Source: Propionibacteriales bacterium
GTDB lineage: Bacteria > Actinomycetota > Actinomycetes > Propionibacteriales > Propionibacteriaceae
Assembly (NCBI GenBank): GCA_017882655.1
Contig: JADGPB010000130.1
Span: 1 to 6,736 of the forward strand
DNA length: 6,736 bases
Direction of reading: 5' to 3'
Positions within the stretch are counted from its first letter, which is position 1, and each line of letters starts with the position of its first letter. The notes under the pieces are model-generated. The model was not told where the DNA came from and did not search any database. It saw only the letters and a list, made by a program, of their open reading frames with translations. Both the position numbers and the translations under genes were made by a program. This document shows, in pieces, positions 1 through 5,437 of this stretch.

Positions 1-98
1 CGGTGCCCGCACTCCTCGCTGTCGCCGGCACCGTCCTACCCGCGCACATCGCCCTCCCGGTGGCGGTGGCACTGCGTACACGCTTGAGCCGTCGATGA
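1..98 (+). CDS. C-terminal end of a probable membrane protein (partial)
   Basis: The frame that ends at the TGA at 96-98 is open from the window edge and reads as 31 residues: a hydrophobic stretch (LLAVAGTVLPAHIALPVAVAL) followed by a short basic tail, RTRLSRR. One membrane helix with a positive cytoplasmic end fits the C-terminus of an integral membrane protein, and the codons are GC-rich at third positions. Because the gene enters from outside the window, neither start nor family can be given. The permease remnant that follows suggests a transporter locus, but that is context only. It could also be a chance open frame, since 98 bases in GC-rich DNA is weak evidence. Confidence 0.4.
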   Translation, partial: VPALLAVAGTVLPAHIALPVAVALRTRLSRR

Positions 99-130
99 GT
101 CCGGATCGACGACGAGGCAGCATGTGGCTG

Positions 131-165
131 GTCCGCCTCCCGTTGTGGCGACCGGCGGACGGGAG
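131..165. repeat. Overlapping inverted repeats (two alternative hairpins)
   Basis: GTCCGCC at 131-137 is the exact reverse complement of GGCGGAC at 154-160, and CTCCCGT at 137-143 is the exact reverse complement of ACGGGAG at 159-165. The pairs share bases, so only one hairpin can form at a time. The element lies about 33 bases after the upstream stop codon and has no T-tract. It may be a weak terminator or decayed DNA. I see no other feature between 99 and 213. Confidence 0.3.
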
Positions 166-216
166 ACCCGCGTCAACGTCCCGGAGCGATGAGCCCTGAC
201 TCGTACGCGGCGATGA

Positions 217-716
217 CCAGTTGCGCGCGAAGCCTGCGGTGAGTACGTGTCCCGCCAGATCGTCGCCACACTCCTGGCCGTACCTCGGCGTGCGCGGTTC
301 CTGGTCGCGAAGCTGGTCGTCGTCGCCCTAGCCGCGGTCGCTTCATCGGGCGGAGCGCTCGCCCTAGGGCGGATGTCCCTGTCTTTGAGCACCTGGTCGC
401 TGGCCGAGATGCGCATGGTGGCGATCGCGTCGCTCGTCCACGCCAGCGCGGCGGTCCTCAGCTGCGCCTCGGCAGTCGCCATCCGTCACCTGGTGGCGAG
501 CACCGCGACCGTGTGTGGTCTGATCCTCGTCGCTCCCGTCGTTCTGAGCCCATGGCCGAAGGTGGCCCGCTGGCTGGTGGACGCCGTCGGCCATGACCTC
601 TACGCCGACACGGCGTCGCTGCTGCTCCCGTCATGGCAGGCGGCCTGGCGCTGGTGGCATGGGTGGTCGGCGCCGTCGCGATCGGCGCTGCGCGGTTGCT
701 GTGCTGCGATGCCTGA
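217..716 (+). pseudogene. ABC-2-type transporter permease, N-terminally truncated and frameshifted
   Basis: The frame after the stop at 214-216 reads ACGEYVSRQIVATLLAVPRRARFLVAKLVVVALA, the pattern seen in the middle of ABC-2 permeases of actinobacterial drug/peptide exporters (GEY..GTI..TLLAVPRR..VLAAK). Several hydrophobic segments follow. Near 630-640 the coding signal moves to another frame: that frame reads GGLALVAWVVGAVAIGAARL and ends LCCDA with TGA at 714-716, the expected last helix and short tail of such a permease (usually ...LLRRDA). The original frame instead runs on to 810 as low-complexity sequence. No matching N-terminal coding sequence is visible before 214, and no ATPase partner is in the window. 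I infer a dead gene with an N-terminal truncation and at least one frameshift. A sequencing error could explain the 3' shift but not the missing front. Confidence 0.7.
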
Positions 717-836
717 AGGGGTCGGCCACGTCTGTCACCGAGCAATGGCATGCAGCGACCTCGGGCGCGGACGTGATGCGTCGATTGCACCGGACGGTCT
801 GCCACCGTAGCGTCGGCAGCACCGAAAGGAGCCCAC

Positions 837-2174
837 GTGGCTGTGCGACTCATCCGCAACTGTTCCGTCCTCGAGGTGCCCGCCACCGGTGAGGTCACGG
901 TCGCGGAGAACCAGGACATCGAGATCACGGACGGTGCGATCACAGCGATCCGTCCCACGCAGGGCGGGGCGGTCGAGGGACAGGTCGTCGATGGTACGGG
1001 CTTGCTCGCGATCCCGGGCCTGACGAACTCTCACACCCACACGCCCATGGTGATGTTCCGCGGCGCCGCCGAAGACGTGAGCGTCGAGGACTGGTTCAAC
1101 GTCAAGATCTGGCCGATGGAGATGAACCTCACTCCGGAACGGGTACGGGTGGGCGCGCGGCTCGCCTGCGCCGAGATGCTGCTCAGTGGCGTGACCGCGT
1201 TCGTCGACCACTACTTCTACGCCGACCAGATCGCCCTGGCCGCCCAGGAGCTGGGGATCCGTGCCGACCTCGCACCGACGTACTTCTCGTCGTCGGGCGC
1301 CGAGGGCCGCGCCGCCGCGTTTGACGCCGTCGACGAGATCCTGGCGATGGGCGACCCCCGGATCCGGGCGAGCCTCGGCCCGCACAGCACGTACACGGTC
1401 ACTGAGGAGGACCTCCAGCTCACGGCCGACCACGCCCGCGACCGCGGCCTCAAGATCCACCTGCACGTCGCCGAGAACATGGACCAGACGCGCAGCTCAC
1501 TGGAGCGACTAGGAGTGACGCCCATCCAGGTCGCCGAACGTACGGGCATCCTCGACGCCGGCACGGTCATCGCGCACGGGTGCGGGATCACGCCCGACGA
1601 CATCGAGATCCTTGCCCGGTACGCCGATCGGACGGGCGTGGCCTCGTGCCCGAAGGGCTACTTCAAGCACGCGCTCGACCCGATCACTCCGGTGAGGGGC
1701 CTTCTGGACGCGGGGATCAACGTCGGGGCCGGCACGGACGGTGCCGCCAGCAACAACACCCTCGACGTCCTCGAGGCCATGCAGTGGATCGCGCTCGGCA
1801 CCAAGCAGCAGGAGCACGATGTCATGGCGCTCACGATCTCTGAGACGCTGCGCATCGGCACGCGAGGCGGCGCCACGCTGACGGGGCTCGGCGACGTGAC
1901 CGGTGCCCTCGAGGTGGGCAAGCGCGCCGACATCGTGCTCGTCGACCTGTCCGGGGTCCACAACCGGCCCGTCCACGATCCGCGGGCCGCTCTGCTCTAC
2001 TCCGTACGGTCCACGAGCGACGTGCACAGCGTCCTCGTCGATGGCGACCTCGTCGTCGCGGATCGACGGCTCCTCACGTACGACCTGGCGCAGATCCTGT
2101 CCGACGCCGACGCGATCGCGGCCGAGCTCGTCGACCTCTCGCAAGGCGGGACGATCCAGCACTACGCCCCGTAG
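837..2174 (+). CDS. Amidohydrolase, MTA/SAH deaminase-like (TRZ/ATZ family)
   Basis: This 445-residue protein is a complete metal-dependent hydrolase of the amidohydrolase superfamily (cytosolic TIM barrel). The N-terminal beta-sandwich strand pairs with the C-terminal GKRADIVLVDL segment (361-371). Visible metal and catalytic residues are H66/H68 in NSHTHTP, H183 in GPHSTYTV, H208/H210 and E213 in HLHVAEN, H247 in IAHGCG, and D301 in GTDGAASNN. The last motif, with the HxxE arrangement, is typical of 5'-methylthioadenosine/S-adenosylhomocysteine deaminases and related aminohydrolases, so deamination of a purine-like or triazine-like substrate is likely; the exact substrate is not determined. 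The usual HNP-S-N segment is replaced by CPKGYFKHALDPITPV (271-286). The GTG start follows AAAGGAG at 825-831 by five bases. A weak possible promoter (TTGCAC 785-790, 17-base spacer, TAGCGT 808-813) lies just upstream, so the gene may be transcribed alone. Confidence 0.92.
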   Translation: MAVRLIRNCSVLEVPATGEVTVAENQDIEITDGAITAIRPTQGGAVEGQVVDGTGLLAIPGLTNSHTHTPMVMFRGAAEDVSVEDWFNVKIWPMEMNLTPERVRVGARLACAEMLLSGVTAFVDHYFYADQIALAAQELGIRADLAPTYFSSSGAEGRAAAFDAVDEILAMGDPRIRASLGPHSTYTVTEEDLQLTADHARDRGLKIHLHVAENMDQTRSSLERLGVTPIQVAERTGILDAGTVIAHGCGITPDDIEILARYADRTGVASCPKGYFKHALDPITPVRGLLDAGINVGAGTDGAASNNTLDVLEAMQWIALGTKQQEHDVMALTISETLRIGTRGGATLTGLGDVTGALEVGKRADIVLVDLSGVHNRPVHDPRAALLYSVRSTSDVHSVLVDGDLVVADRRLLTYDLAQILSDADAIAAELVDLSQGGTIQHYAP

Positions 2175-2186
2175 CCGCCCAGCCCC

Positions 2187-2323
2187 GACGCGTTCTACAC
2201 CTCCGAGTACGTCGAGGGTGGTGACGGCTTCATCGCCGCGCCGCGCGACGCGGGGCCACGTGGTCCGGGTACCGCACCCTGTTCGACCGCGTGCGCTGGT
2301 TGTCGGGAGAGGATCTCGGCTGA
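2187..2323 (+). pseudogene. Short frameshifted coding remnant, family not recognised
   Basis: Two adjacent stretches look coding because nearly every codon ends in G or C and the residues look protein-like. The first, from 2187, reads DAFYTSEYVEGGDGFIAAPRD and is in the same frame as the amidohydrolase, just past its TAG. The second, from about 2264, reads SGYRTLFDRVRWLSGEDLG and ends at TGA 2321-2323 in a different frame. Joining them needs one frameshift around 2250-2263. There is no start codon with a ribosome site. The segment may be the 3' remains of a lost gene, or a former C-terminal extension of the amidohydrolase cut off by the TAG and a frameshift. I do not recognise the family. Confidence 0.4.
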
Positions 2324-2331
2324 GCGCCGAT

Positions 2332-2361
2332 TTGGTCCGTCCGGTGTACGACCGATAGCCT
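2332..2361 (+). promoter_or_regulatory. Possible promoter of the L10 leader / rplJL
   Basis: TTGGTC at 2332-2337 and TAGCCT at 2356-2361 are separated by 18 bases. They lie immediately before the point where L10-leader sequence begins, which is where a promoter is expected. The boxes match the sigma-70 consensus only partly, so this is a positional inference. Confidence 0.35.
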
Positions 2362-2365
2362 TCCA

Positions 2366-2490
2366 GGGCCGAAGACCGCTGGTTGACGAGTTCGCTCGTC
2401 CGAAGTGTCCCACCTGGGACAGCCCGCGCAGGTGAACGTACTCGCCATGCAAGTGGCCGAGCCCCGTGCACCTGGGTGCCGGGGCTTTTT
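2366..2490 (+). promoter_or_regulatory. Ribosomal protein L10 leader (rplJL autoregulation)
   Basis: The stretch upstream of rplJ has the hallmarks of the actinobacterial L10 leader: GAAGACCGCTGG at 2371-2382, a GACGAG-TTCG-CTCGTC hairpin with a UUCG-type loop at 2385-2400, a GTCCC-ACCT-GGGAC hairpin at 2407-2420, then AGCCCGCGCAGGTG at 2421-2434, and a final terminator-like hairpin. In known L10 leaders the L10(L12)4 complex binds the kink-turn-containing part of the RNA and lowers rplJL expression. Here the terminator directly after the binding region implies control by premature termination. Identification rests on recalled family sequence and these helices; I did not fold the RNA by computer. 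Confidence 0.85.
2460..2490 (+). terminator. Attenuator hairpin of the L10 leader
   Basis: AGCCCCG (2460-2466) pairs with CGGGGCT (2480-2486). Inside, GCAC (2468-2471) pairs with GTGC (2476-2479) around a CTGG loop, and T2467 is bulged. The stem runs straight into a T-tract, TTTTT at 2486-2490, giving a canonical intrinsic terminator 52 bases before the rplJ start. Its position inside the leader makes it a regulated attenuator rather than the end of an upstream gene. Confidence 0.85.
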
Positions 2491-2541
2491 CTTCCCCCGG
2501 AGTGATCTACGGCGATCTCTTCAGTAGTGGAAGGAGACCTC

Positions 2542-3192
2542 ATGGCGAGGCCGGACAAGGCTGCCACGGTCGCGGATCTCAAGGACCAGTTCTCTGGTTC
2601 TGCCGCGGTTGTGCTGACCGAGTACCGCGGGCTCAAGGTCAAAGACCTCAAGGAGCTCAGGCGGTCGCTCGGCGCGGACGCCACCTACGCCGTAGCGAAG
2701 AACACTCTGACCACGATCGCCGCCCGTCAAGCGGGCATCGAGGGCCTCGACAGCACGCTGGCGGGCCCCACAGCGATCGCGTTCATCAACGGAGACGTCG
2801 CCCATGTGGCGAAGAGTCTGCGTGACTTCGCGAAGGCTCATCCCGCACTGGTCATCAAGGGCGGTGTCATGGACGGTCTCGTCCTCGACGCCAACGCCGT
2901 GAAGAAGCTCGCCGACCTCGAGTCGCGCGAGGTGCTGCTGGCCAAGATGGCCGGGGCTCTTCTGGCCAACCTGTCCCGGGCCGTGTACCTCATCGCTGCT
3001 CCCCTCAATCAGGCCGCCCGTGCACTCGGCGCCCTGGAGAGGGCTGCGACGGAGGACCCGTCCCTCATCGGTGGGGCCGGCTCGGCTCCCGCTGTCGACC
3101 AGGCGCAGGACAACGCCGACGACTCGTCGTCGGCACCCCAGGCAGCAGATGCTGCGGACATCACCGACGCGGCTAGCGCTGCAACCGAGTAA
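2542..3192 (+). CDS. rplJ: 50S ribosomal protein L10 (L10 stalk base)
   Basis: L10 anchors L7/L12 dimers to 23S rRNA at the ribosomal stalk, where translation factors bind, and represses its own operon through the leader upstream. The sequence is clearly L10: MARPDKAATVADLKDQFSGS, then VLTEYRGLKVKDLKELRRSL, AKNTLTTIAAR, and a C-terminal helix LANLSRAVYLIAAPLNQAARALGAL that binds L12. The ATG at 2542 is chosen because GGAAGGAG (2529-2536) lies five bases before it; an in-frame GTG at 2527 would put that ribosome site inside the gene. The protein is 216 residues against about 175-180 in most actinobacteria. The excess is a tail (about residues 173-216) rich in Ala, Ser and Asp with no Lys or Arg. 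Its function is unknown, and it is probably disordered. rplL follows after 14 bases, so the two are co-transcribed. Confidence 0.97.
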   Translation: MARPDKAATVADLKDQFSGSAAVVLTEYRGLKVKDLKELRRSLGADATYAVAKNTLTTIAARQAGIEGLDSTLAGPTAIAFINGDVAHVAKSLRDFAKAHPALVIKGGVMDGLVLDANAVKKLADLESREVLLAKMAGALLANLSRAVYLIAAPLNQAARALGALERAATEDPSLIGGAGSAPAVDQAQDNADDSSSAPQAADAADITDAASAATE

Positions 3193-3206
3193 GGAAGGAA
3201 GCCACC

Positions 3207-3596
3207 ATGGCCAAGCTCAGCAAAGACGAGCTCCTTGAGGCGTTCAAGGAGATGACACTGATCGAGCTCAGCGAGTTCGTGAAGCAGTTCGAAGACACGT
3301 TCGGCGTCACCGCCGCTGCCCCGGTTGCCGCTTCGGCCGCCGCGGCCCCGGCCGGTGCCGCTGCCGCCGAAGAGGTCGAGGAGCAGACGGAGTTCGACGT
3401 CATCCTCGAGAGCGCCGGCGAGAAGAAGATCAGCGTCATCAAGGAGGTGCGCGCTCTCACGGATCTCGGTCTCAAGGAGGCCAAGGATCTCGTCGAGGCG
3501 GCCCCGAAGGCCGTTCTGGAGAAGGTCACCAAGGAAGCCGCAGCCAAGGCGAAGGAGCAGCTTGAGACTGCCGGCGCCAGCGTCTCGGTCAAGTGA
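3207..3596 (+). CDS. rplL: 50S ribosomal protein L7/L12
   Basis: L7/L12 forms the flexible stalk that recruits EF-Tu, EF-G and other GTPase factors. The 129-residue length is normal. The N-terminal dimerisation/L10-binding part (about 1-36, ELLEAFKEMTLIELSEFVKQFE) is followed by an Ala-rich hinge (about 37-58, APVAASAAAAPAGAAAAEE) and the globular factor-binding domain (about 60-129), including EKKISVIKEVRALTDLGLKEAKDLVE. The ribosome site AAGGAAGGAAG (3191-3201) overlaps the rplJ stop codon, which fits translational coupling with rplJ. A strong terminator 19 bases after the stop closes the operon. Confidence 0.98.
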   Translation: MAKLSKDELLEAFKEMTLIELSEFVKQFEDTFGVTAAAPVAASAAAAPAGAAAAEEVEEQTEFDVILESAGEKKISVIKEVRALTDLGLKEAKDLVEAAPKAVLEKVTKEAAAKAKEQLETAGASVSVK

Positions 3597-3614
3597 GTCT
3601 CTGACCACCACACA

Positions 3615-3649
3615 CAAGCGGCCGGCCCTCACCAAGGGCCGGCCGCTTG
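3615..3649 (+). terminator. Terminator of the rplJL operon
   Basis: CAAGCGGCCGGCCCT (3615-3629) is the exact reverse complement of AGGGCCGGCCGCTTG (3635-3649), giving a perfect 15-bp stem with a CACCA loop. No T-tract follows, as is common for actinobacterial terminators. It sits 18 bases after the rplL stop and should separate rplJL transcription from rpoB. It may also protect against minus-strand readthrough. Confidence 0.85.
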
Positions 3650-3666
3650 CCGCGTACGAACCAGTG

Positions 3667-3678
3667 CCGGTCGACCGG
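3667..3678. repeat. 12-bp perfect palindrome
   Basis: CCGGTCGACCGG is fully self-complementary and lies between the two convergent terminators. It may be a protein-binding site or simply chance in GC-rich DNA. Nothing else is visible between 3650 and 3736. Confidence 0.3.
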
Positions 3679-3736
3679 AAGCGCAATCGCTCGTGACCGG
3701 GGCTCAGTCACTCCGGATATGCCCACCCTGGATGAG

Positions 3737-3771
3737 AAAAGCCAAGGGCCGGTCCTCGAGAGGACCGGCCC
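3737..3771 (-). terminator. Terminator of the minus-strand peptide gene
   Basis: GGGCCGGTCCTC (3746-3757) and GAGGACCGGCCC (3760-3771) are exact reverse complements separated by two bases. On the minus strand the hairpin is followed by TTGGCTTTTCTC, a recognisable T-rich tract; on the plus strand nothing comparable follows. It therefore ends transcription from the minus strand, 63 bases after the stop codon of the peptide gene. This is strong independent support that the gene is real and monocistronic. Confidence 0.85.
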
Positions 3772-3834
3772 GTCGGGCTCCAAGGGTGGGCTGATTTATG
3801 TGGCAGTCTTGCGGTGTGACGCGGCTGGTACGGA

Positions 3835-3987
3835 CTACTTGGCGACGGCGATCGCGAAGCCAGGCTTCCAGTGCCCCTCGCCTCCACCGGCCTGCGCGTG
3901 GCTTACTGGGCCGATGGCGACCGCCCCGGCGATTGCAACCACTGCAGCGGTGCGGACTACGAAGCGACGCGCGGTCGACCTGTTCAT
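3835..3987 (-). CDS. Small secreted peptide precursor, candidate signalling peptide
   Basis: This 50-residue gene has a basic start (MNRSTARRFVVR), a hydrophobic core at about 13-28 (TAAVVAIAGAVAIGPV) and a signal-peptidase-like AQA at 31-33, with an alternative SHA at 29-31. Sec export and cleavage after residue 33 would release a 17-residue peptide, GGGEGHWKPGFAIAVAK, with no cysteine. The ATG is preceded by AAGGAG (minus strand, plus-strand positions 3996-4001) at eight bases' distance. A promoter (4024-4053) and a terminator (3746-3771) complete a single-gene unit. It is divergent from an XRE/TPR regulator and shares a palindromic operator with it. Peptide-receptor pairs such as PlcR/PapR, Rgg/SHP and ComR/XIP have this kind of organisation, so I infer a ligand for that regulator. 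A small antimicrobial or structural envelope peptide is the alternative. I know of no named homologue. Confidence 0.75.
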   Translation of the reverse strand: MNRSTARRFVVRTAAVVAIAGAVAIGPVSHAQAGGGEGHWKPGFAIAVAK

Positions 3988-4023
3988 GGGAGGTACTCCT
4001 TGTATTGGGTGTCCTTGACAGGG

Positions 4024-4053
4024 AACATATTGGGGAGTTGACTAACTTGTCAA
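4024..4053 (-). promoter_or_regulatory. Promoter of the peptide gene
   Basis: On the minus strand a perfect -35 box TTGACA (plus-strand positions 4048-4053) and a -10-like TATGTT (4024-4029) are 18 bases apart. This places the transcript start near 4017, about 30 bases before the ATG and just before the AAGGAG ribosome site. The -35 box is one arm of the palindromic operator, so a bound regulator would directly block or reposition RNA polymerase. Confidence 0.6.
4038..4053. promoter_or_regulatory. Palindromic operator 1, between peptide gene and regulator
   Basis: TTGACTAACTTGTCAA is an inverted repeat (TTGAC-TA / AC-TTGTCAA) with one mismatch to TTGACAA-N2-TTGTCAA. It lies in the divergent promoter region, overlapping the minus-strand -35 box. 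On the plus strand a possible promoter for the regulator uses TTGACT (4038-4043) with GAGAAT (4063-4068), but the 19-base spacing is long. The same sequence with one change recurs after the regulator gene, which supports a specific binding site, most simply for the XRE protein encoded next to it. Confidence 0.65.
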
Positions 4054-4113
4054 CATCTAGAAGAGAATCAATCACCCCAAAGTTGACACCCCGGGTGAAG
4101 AGGTGGTGACTAC

Positions 4114-5340
4114 GTGAAGCTGTCAGGAAGCTTCGGAACTCGCGTGCGCGAGCTCCGTCAGGAGCGTGGATGGAGTCAAGCGCGCCTGGGTGGCGACGAG
4201 TACACCGCCAGCTACATCAGCTACATAGAGGCCGGTCGACGGGCTCCCTCACCGGACGCCGCGCAGTACTTGGCCGATCAGCTGGGTGTTGATCCAGTCA
4301 CATTGGGCTTCGGCGAAGCCGCGGATGTGGGCACAGAACTTGACATCGTGAGTTACCTCGTCCTCGCTGACCGTGCGCTTCACACGCGCGAGTGGAGCAC
4401 TGCCCTCGACGCCACGATGCGCGCCGAAGAGATGGCTCTCGCCTCAGATCGACTGGACCGTGCCTGGGAGGCGCAGTACCTCAGGTGCCGGATCCTCGTC
4501 GAGAAGAGTGACTTCTCCGATGCCGTCGAGCTGGTACTTGAGCTCTGCGACGGCGTCGTCACCAACCAGTCGGTGACCGTACGAGCTGAAGTGCTCAACC
4601 TCGCCGCGCGCATTCTCCGCTCGGTCGGCCAGCTCAACGAGGCCGTCGAGAAGGCATCTGAGGCGCGACGCATCGCTCCGGACGTCCCTCGGCGCGTAGA
4701 GGCCATCCTTCAATGGTGTGCTTCGTGTGCAGAGCGTGGTGACTCGCCGACGACGATGCAGGCGGAGATCGACGAGCTCAGCGAGCTGTCCAAGCTACTT
4801 CCCGATGGTCACCTCAAGGGTCGGATCTACTGGTACGTCGGCAACCTCCAGCACTTCACGGGAGACACGGACGCAGGCGAGCGCAGTCACGCTGCGGCCG
4901 CCGTGATGATCCGCGGTGCGGCCGATCTCGTGCTCTGGTCACGAGTGCAGAGGGTGATCGCCCACTTCCGTATGACGCGTGGAGACCTCGAGGGTGTCTG
5001 GGAGCAGCTGGAGATCGCCGAGAACGCCATGAAGCTGACAGGGCGCGCCGCTGACCTCGCAGAGCTGGCCGTGGAACAGGCTCGTTGCCTCTTCCTGCTG
5101 GGCGACGCGGAAGCTGCTCGAGATCGCTTGCTGGAGACCCTCACCTCCGAGGTGTTCTCGATCGCGTTCCCGAGCCGTGCGGAGACGTACGAGCTTCTGG
5201 GTGACGTCCTCCTCTCGCTGGAAGATCACTCTGGGGCCCGTCGGGCGTTCCGCAATGCGGCGACGGACTACGAGACGATTGGTGCTGGACCGCGGGCTCT
5301 GGAGGCCTGGCGAAGTGCCGCAAAAGTTCCCGAGCAATGA
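4114..5340 (+). CDS. XRE-family HTH regulator with TPR domain, candidate peptide receptor
   Basis: The 408-residue cytoplasmic protein opens with an XRE/Cro-C1 helix-turn-helix domain (about residues 9-63: VRELRQERGWSQARL, then SYISYIEAGRRAPSPDAAQYLA). The remainder, about 75-400, is all-helical with degenerate TPR repeats, for example at 117-142 (RAWEAQYLRCRILVEKSDF), 157-186, 237-262, 276-306, 315-342 and 356-388 (AETYELLGDVLLSLEDHSGA). This is the architecture of RRNPP-type peptide-sensing regulators. The GTG at 4114 follows GAAGAGGTGG (4097-4106). Two matching palindromes flank the gene, at 4038 and 5345, suggesting autoregulation and control of the divergent peptide gene. Actinobacteria carry many XRE/TPR proteins whose ligands are unknown, so peptide binding is inference. 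The frame is intact and codon use matches the neighbours. Confidence 0.95.
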   Translation: MKLSGSFGTRVRELRQERGWSQARLGGDEYTASYISYIEAGRRAPSPDAAQYLADQLGVDPVTLGFGEAADVGTELDIVSYLVLADRALHTREWSTALDATMRAEEMALASDRLDRAWEAQYLRCRILVEKSDFSDAVELVLELCDGVVTNQSVTVRAEVLNLAARILRSVGQLNEAVEKASEARRIAPDVPRRVEAILQWCASCAERGDSPTTMQAEIDELSELSKLLPDGHLKGRIYWYVGNLQHFTGDTDAGERSHAAAAVMIRGAADLVLWSRVQRVIAHFRMTRGDLEGVWEQLEIAENAMKLTGRAADLAELAVEQARCLFLLGDAEAARDRLLETLTSEVFSIAFPSRAETYELLGDVLLSLEDHSGARRAFRNAATDYETIGAGPRALEAWRSAAKVPEQ

Positions 5341-5344
5341 GGTA

Positions 5345-5360
5345 TTGACAAACTTGTCAA
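5345..5360. promoter_or_regulatory. Palindromic operator 2, just after the regulator gene
   Basis: TTGACAAACTTGTCAA has two perfect 7-bp arms (TTGACAA / TTGTCAA) around AC. It differs from operator 1 at a single base and starts four bases after the regulator stop codon. The left arm is a perfect -35 box on the plus strand, but the nearest -10-like sequences are poor (CACACT at 17 bases, TAGAGA at 22). A promoter towards rpoB that needs activation is possible. It could instead be a roadblock, or an auxiliary site looping to operator 1 about 1.3 kb away. Confidence 0.65.
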
Positions 5361-5382
5361 TGTCCCCCACACTAGAGATATC

Positions 5383-5417
5383 GACGTCAACGCGTCCCCC
5401 AAGCCCTCGTTGACGTC
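5383..5417. repeat. 10-bp inverted repeat with TTGACGTC arms
   Basis: GACGTCAACG (5383-5392) is the exact reverse complement of CGTTGACGTC (5408-5417), with a 15-base spacer. Each arm contains the palindrome GACGTC and a TTGAC half-site like those in the operators just upstream, but in the opposite relative orientation. No T-tract follows, so a protein-binding site is more likely than a terminator. Confidence 0.5.
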
Positions 5418-5437
5418 AGAGGCGGAATGAGCCTCGC

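Noticed and set aside
640..810. Continuation of the permease frame to 810 as a genuine C-terminus
   Set aside because: After about 640 the residues become Trp/Cys/Arg/Ser-rich and unlike a permease, while another frame supplies the expected last helix and stop at 716.
2527..2541. GTG at 2527 as the rplJ start
   Set aside because: It would place the GGAAGGAG ribosome site inside the gene; ATG 2542 is correctly spaced and gives the normal MARPDK N-terminus.
1509..2684. Long minus-strand open frame across the amidohydrolase and L10 leader
   Set aside because: It is antisense to a clear amidohydrolase with full motifs and crosses the L10 leader; its residues are Arg/Gly/Asp-rich with no family features. 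Such frames are normal on the opposite strand of GC-rich genes.
3647..4018. Plus-strand open frame covering the peptide gene region
   Set aside because: It runs through a terminator and opposite the minus-strand peptide gene, which has a ribosome site, signal peptide, promoter and terminator. The plus frame has none of these.
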